From Methylocaldum sp002005105 (GTDB taxonomy: Bacteria > Pseudomonadota > Gammaproteobacteria > Methylococcales > Methylococcaceae): a stretch of 64,000 nt of DNA. A program made the translations under genes and the position numbers. Within the stretch, counting starts at the first letter, position 1; every line of letters begins with the position of its first letter. The DNA lies in the NCBI RefSeq assembly GCF_051027545.1, contig NZ_CP194902.1, positions 2,108,001 to 2,172,000 on the forward strand. The letters are read 5' to 3'. The notes beneath the pieces were generated by a model. It was not told the origin of the DNA and made no database searches. It worked only from the letters and a program-made list of their open reading frames with translations. Positions 61,427-64,000 of this stretch are shown one piece after another.

Positions 61427-62775
61427 GCGAGCAAACTCTGTTGATCGTCGAAGACGATCCTGGGCTACAAAGTCAACTTCGCTGGAACTTCGAGCAATAC
61501 AAAGTTCTGATGGCGGACGACCGAGAATCCGCAATCGCGGCGGTCAAGCGTAATCAACCGGCGGTTGTTACGCTGGATCTCGGATTACCCCCGGATCCGG
61601 GCGGCGTGAGCGAGGGTTTCGCGGTGCTCAGCGAGATTCTGTCCATCGCGCCGACAACCAAGGTCATCGTCATTACCGGTAACGATGATCAAGTCAATCC
61701 GGTCAAGTCCATCGGGCTCGGCGCTTACGACTTCTATCAAAAGCCGATCGATCCGGAAACCTTGTCTTTCGTGGTGGAGCGGGCATTTCGCCTTTACAGC
61801 CTCGAGGAAGAAAACCGGCAGTTTCGGCGGATGCACATCACTAACCCGTTGGAAGGCGTCATCGCGGCCAGTCCCGAGATGCACGAAGTTTGTCGCATGA
61901 TCGAGCGTCTGGCGCCGACCGATATTACTGTGCTGCTGTTGGGTGAGAGCGGTACCGGCAAGGAGGTACTCGCACGCGCGCTTCATGCGTTGAGCCCGCG
62001 TTCGAAAAAGCCTTTTGTTGCCGTCAATGCGGCTGCGATCCCGGATAGCTTATTGGAAAGCGAACTGTTCGGTTTCGAGAAGGGGGCGTATACCGGCGCG
62101 ACTCAACAAACCAAGGGCAAGTTCGAATTGGCCGACGGCGGAACCTTTTTTCTCGATGAAATCGGCGATATCCCTCTATCGCTACAACCGAAGCTCTTGC
62201 GCGTGCTGCAGGAACGGGTCGTCGAGCGGGTCGGAGGACGGCAGCCGATCAAAGTCGATGTGCGCTTGATTTGCGCCACCCACCAAAATCTCTCGAAGCT
62301 GATCAGTGAAGGGAAGTTTCGAGAAGACCTTTATTTCCGCATCAACGAAATGATCATCAACATTCCGCCGCTCAGGGAAAGAACCGGAGATGTGGCGGTT
62401 TTGGCGCGCGCTTTCCTGGACAAGTTTGCGCAGCAAATGCGTCGTGCAAACATCCTCGGTTTCAGCGATGGAGCGCTGGCCGCCATGGAAACCTATCATT
62501 GGCCCGGAAATGTTCGGGAGTTGGAGCATAAGGTCAAGAGAGCGGTGGTGATGGCCTCGGGTCCTCTCATTGATGCCAAGGATATGGAGCTTGCACCGGG
62601 CGAATTCAAACGGCGCTTATGGAGTTTGCGGGAGGCTCGCGACATGGCCGAACGGCAAGCGATTTGCGCTGCCCTGAGCGAAGCCGGCGAAAACGTCACC
62701 AAAGCGGCTGAAATCCTCGAGATTACACGCCCAACGCTTTATGCACTCTTGAGCAAATTCAATCTTAAGATTTAG
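61423..62775 (+). CDS. prsR: PEP-CTERM-box response regulator PrsR (sigma-54 activator)
   Basis: NtrC-type regulator of 450 residues. The receiver domain has D52 (in VTLDLGLPP). The AAA+ domain has Walker A GESGTGKE (about residue 174) and the sigma-54 contact loop at 221-226, which reads GAYTGA instead of the usual GAFTGA. ADGGTFFLDEIGDIP is the Walker B region. The C-terminal Fis-type helix-turn-helix is NVTKAAEILEITRPTLYALL. In related bacteria PrsR with sigma-54 activates genes for PEP-CTERM proteins. The TTG start overlaps the prsK stop. Confidence 0.92.
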   Translation: MSEQTLLIVEDDPGLQSQLRWNFEQYKVLMADDRESAIAAVKRNQPAVVTLDLGLPPDPGGVSEGFAVLSEILSIAPTTKVIVITGNDDQVNPVKSIGLGAYDFYQKPIDPETLSFVVERAFRLYSLEEENRQFRRMHITNPLEGVIAASPEMHEVCRMIERLAPTDITVLLLGESGTGKEVLARALHALSPRSKKPFVAVNAAAIPDSLLESELFGFEKGAYTGATQQTKGKFELADGGTFFLDEIGDIPLSLQPKLLRVLQERVVERVGGRQPIKVDVRLICATHQNLSKLISEGKFREDLYFRINEMIINIPPLRERTGDVAVLARAFLDKFAQQMRRANILGFSDGALAAMETYHWPGNVRELEHKVKRAVVMASGPLIDAKDMELAPGEFKRRLWSLREARDMAERQAICAALSEAGENVTKAAEILEITRPTLYALLSKFNLKI

Positions 62776-62784
62776 GAGGTTGAT

Positions 62785-64000
62785 ATGGCCCGCACGCTTC
62801 AGGCGCTTATCCTGCTAACGTCGGTCATCGGTCACGACTGGGCGAGAGCCGAAGTGGACCTGCTCAAGCAGGCTCAGGATTACATCCAAAAGGGTGAGAT
62901 TAAGGCGGCGGTCATTCAGCTGAAAAACTTGCTGCAGAGCGACCCGGAAAATGCCGACGCGCGCATATTGATCGGGGAGTCGTATCTCAAGTTGGCTGAT
63001 GGCCCGTCGGCGGTTAAAGAGTTGGAAAAAGCCCGAGACTTGGGGGCGTCAAAAGAAAAGTGGATCATTCCCCTGGCGCGGGCCTATCTGTTGCAGGACA
63101 AGCCGAAAGCCGTTCTGGACCAAATCAAGCCGGAAGACGATTTGACCGGTACGATTCGCGCTCAAGTGTACGGCATTCGTGGTTTGGCTCAAATCGCCCT
63201 GCGGGAGCCGGAGCAGGCAAAGGAAAGCTTCGATGCAGCCCTGAAGTTCGACTCGACGGCGAGCGACGCCTTGTTGGGACTTGCCATGCTTGAGGTGCAG
63301 CAAAAACAGTACAAGAAGGCGATCGAATACGCCAATCAGTCCATTGTCAAGGATCCCAAGAATGTAAGCGGATGGATTATTTTGGGAGAAACCAAGCGGC
63401 TGGATGGCGACCTGACCGGGGCGGCCGATGCCTTCACCAGGGCGCTTGAGGTCCAGCCTTTCGACATACGGGCACGGCTCGGGCGGGCTACGGTTTATCT
63501 CGCCTCGGGTAAGGCGGACGATGCGCAAAAAGATGTCGATGCGGTTCGAAAAGCGGCGGGAGATGTGCCGTTGGCGCTGTATCTTCATGCGGTCATAGCC
63601 TTTCAGAAGAAGGAATTTCAAGAGGCCGAAGACGCCCTCGTCAAAGTAACCAACGCGCTTCCGAATCATCCGCCCAGCAGGCTGCTTTTGGGCACGATCG
63701 CTTACCAACAGGGGAAATACGAGTCCGCGGAGAACAATCTTTCTCAATATCTCGGAGCCGTTCCAAAGCATCTGCCTGCGGCAAAGCTGCTGGCCGCGAC
63801 ACGGATGAAATTGGGACGCGCCCATGACGCCATCGAACTATTGAAGGGAGTCGAGGATCAGGCATCCAACGATCCACAGTTTCTCGCTCTTCTCGGCAGC
63901 GCTTACCTCCAGGGCAAACAATACGACTCAGCTACGGAGTATCTGGATCGAGCCTCCGAACTCGCTCCCGACGTAGCGGCGGTCAAAGCGCAGTTGGCCC
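62785..64000 (+). CDS. prsT: PEP-CTERM system TPR-repeat protein PrsT (partial, cut by window end)
   Basis: The frame stays open to the end of the window, giving at least 405 residues. A strong aggagg ribosome-binding site overlaps the prsR stop and sits five bases before the ATG. A signal peptide (TLQALILLTSVIGHDWARA) is followed directly by tetratricopeptide repeats of about 34 residues (AAVIQLKNLLQSDPENADAR, AKESFDAALKFDSTASDALL, AADAFTRALEVQPFDIRARL). PrsT proteins are usually called lipoproteins, but there is no lipobox Cys here. TPR scaffolds of this type help export or assemble exopolysaccharide. Confidence 0.88.
   Translation, partial: MARTLQALILLTSVIGHDWARAEVDLLKQAQDYIQKGEIKAAVIQLKNLLQSDPENADARILIGESYLKLADGPSAVKELEKARDLGASKEKWIIPLARAYLLQDKPKAVLDQIKPEDDLTGTIRAQVYGIRGLAQIALREPEQAKESFDAALKFDSTASDALLGLAMLEVQQKQYKKAIEYANQSIVKDPKNVSGWIILGETKRLDGDLTGAADAFTRALEVQPFDIRARLGRATVYLASGKADDAQKDVDAVRKAAGDVPLALYLHAVIAFQKKEFQEAEDALVKVTNALPNHPPSRLLLGTIAYQQGKYESAENNLSQYLGAVPKHLPAAKLLAATRMKLGRAHDAIELLKGVEDQASNDPQFLALLGSAYLQGKQYDSATEYLDRASELAPDVAAVKAQLA

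Overview
The window looks like a chromosomal segment of a GC-rich gammaproteobacterium, most plausibly a methanotroph of the Methylococcaceae type. No single gene proves this. The evidence is the combination of a gammaproteobacterial bamA-skp-fabZ-lpxA-rnhB block, a Pseudomonas/Vibrio-style polar flagellar and chemotaxis cluster, a hopanoid operon that uses a squalene-synthase-type enzyme and carries copC-copD copper genes, and an exopolysaccharide region with the PEP-CTERM-associated regulators PrsK/PrsR/PrsT. No methane-oxidation gene is in the window, so the genus is an inference. I see no tRNA, rRNA, CRISPR array, insertion sequence or phage module.

Layout. (1) 1-6.3 kb: an AT-rich small coiled-coil/zinc-ribbon gene, recC without recB or recD beside it, a type II sulfide:quinone oxidoreductase, and a secreted protein of unknown function. 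(2) 6.6-27.1 kb, plus strand: fliLMNOP - repeat block - fliQR - repeat element - flhB, flhA, flhF, fleN, fliA, cheY, cheZ, cheA, cheB, motC, motD, parC, parP, cheW, a 53-residue small protein, and a DUF2802 protein. This builds the export gate and switch of a polar flagellum, sets its number and site, and supplies the chemotaxis core and a stator pair. (3) 27.2-39.5 kb: hpnM, then a minus-strand operon sqs-shc-hpnG-hpnN-hpnO-copC-copD, with divergent hpnH. It makes squalene, cyclises it to hopene, attaches and trims the adenosyl-derived side chain, aminates it and moves hopanoids to the outer membrane. (4) 39.6-44.1 kb: an ICMT-like methyltransferase, a phosphopantetheinyl transferase, a FabG-like reductase, a family 2 glycosyltransferase and a cation:proton antiporter. 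(5) 44.1-54.6 kb, minus strand: MOSC protein, rnhB, lpxA, fabZ, skp, bamA, phoU, rlmM, galE, moeA, mobB. (6) 54.7-64 kb: nucleotide-sugar genes (CapI-like epimerase, TviB-like dehydrogenase) diverging from a polyprenyl-phosphate sugar transferase and prsK-prsR-prsT, the last cut by the window edge.

The most distinctive observations are: an expanded palindromic repeat block that splits fliP from fliQ; a short collinear relative of the same repeat sitting in frame inside flhF; copC-copD as the tail of the hopanoid operon; an envelope-biogenesis block without lpxD and lpxB; and a 10-bp inverted repeat in the sqs/hpnH divergent promoter region.
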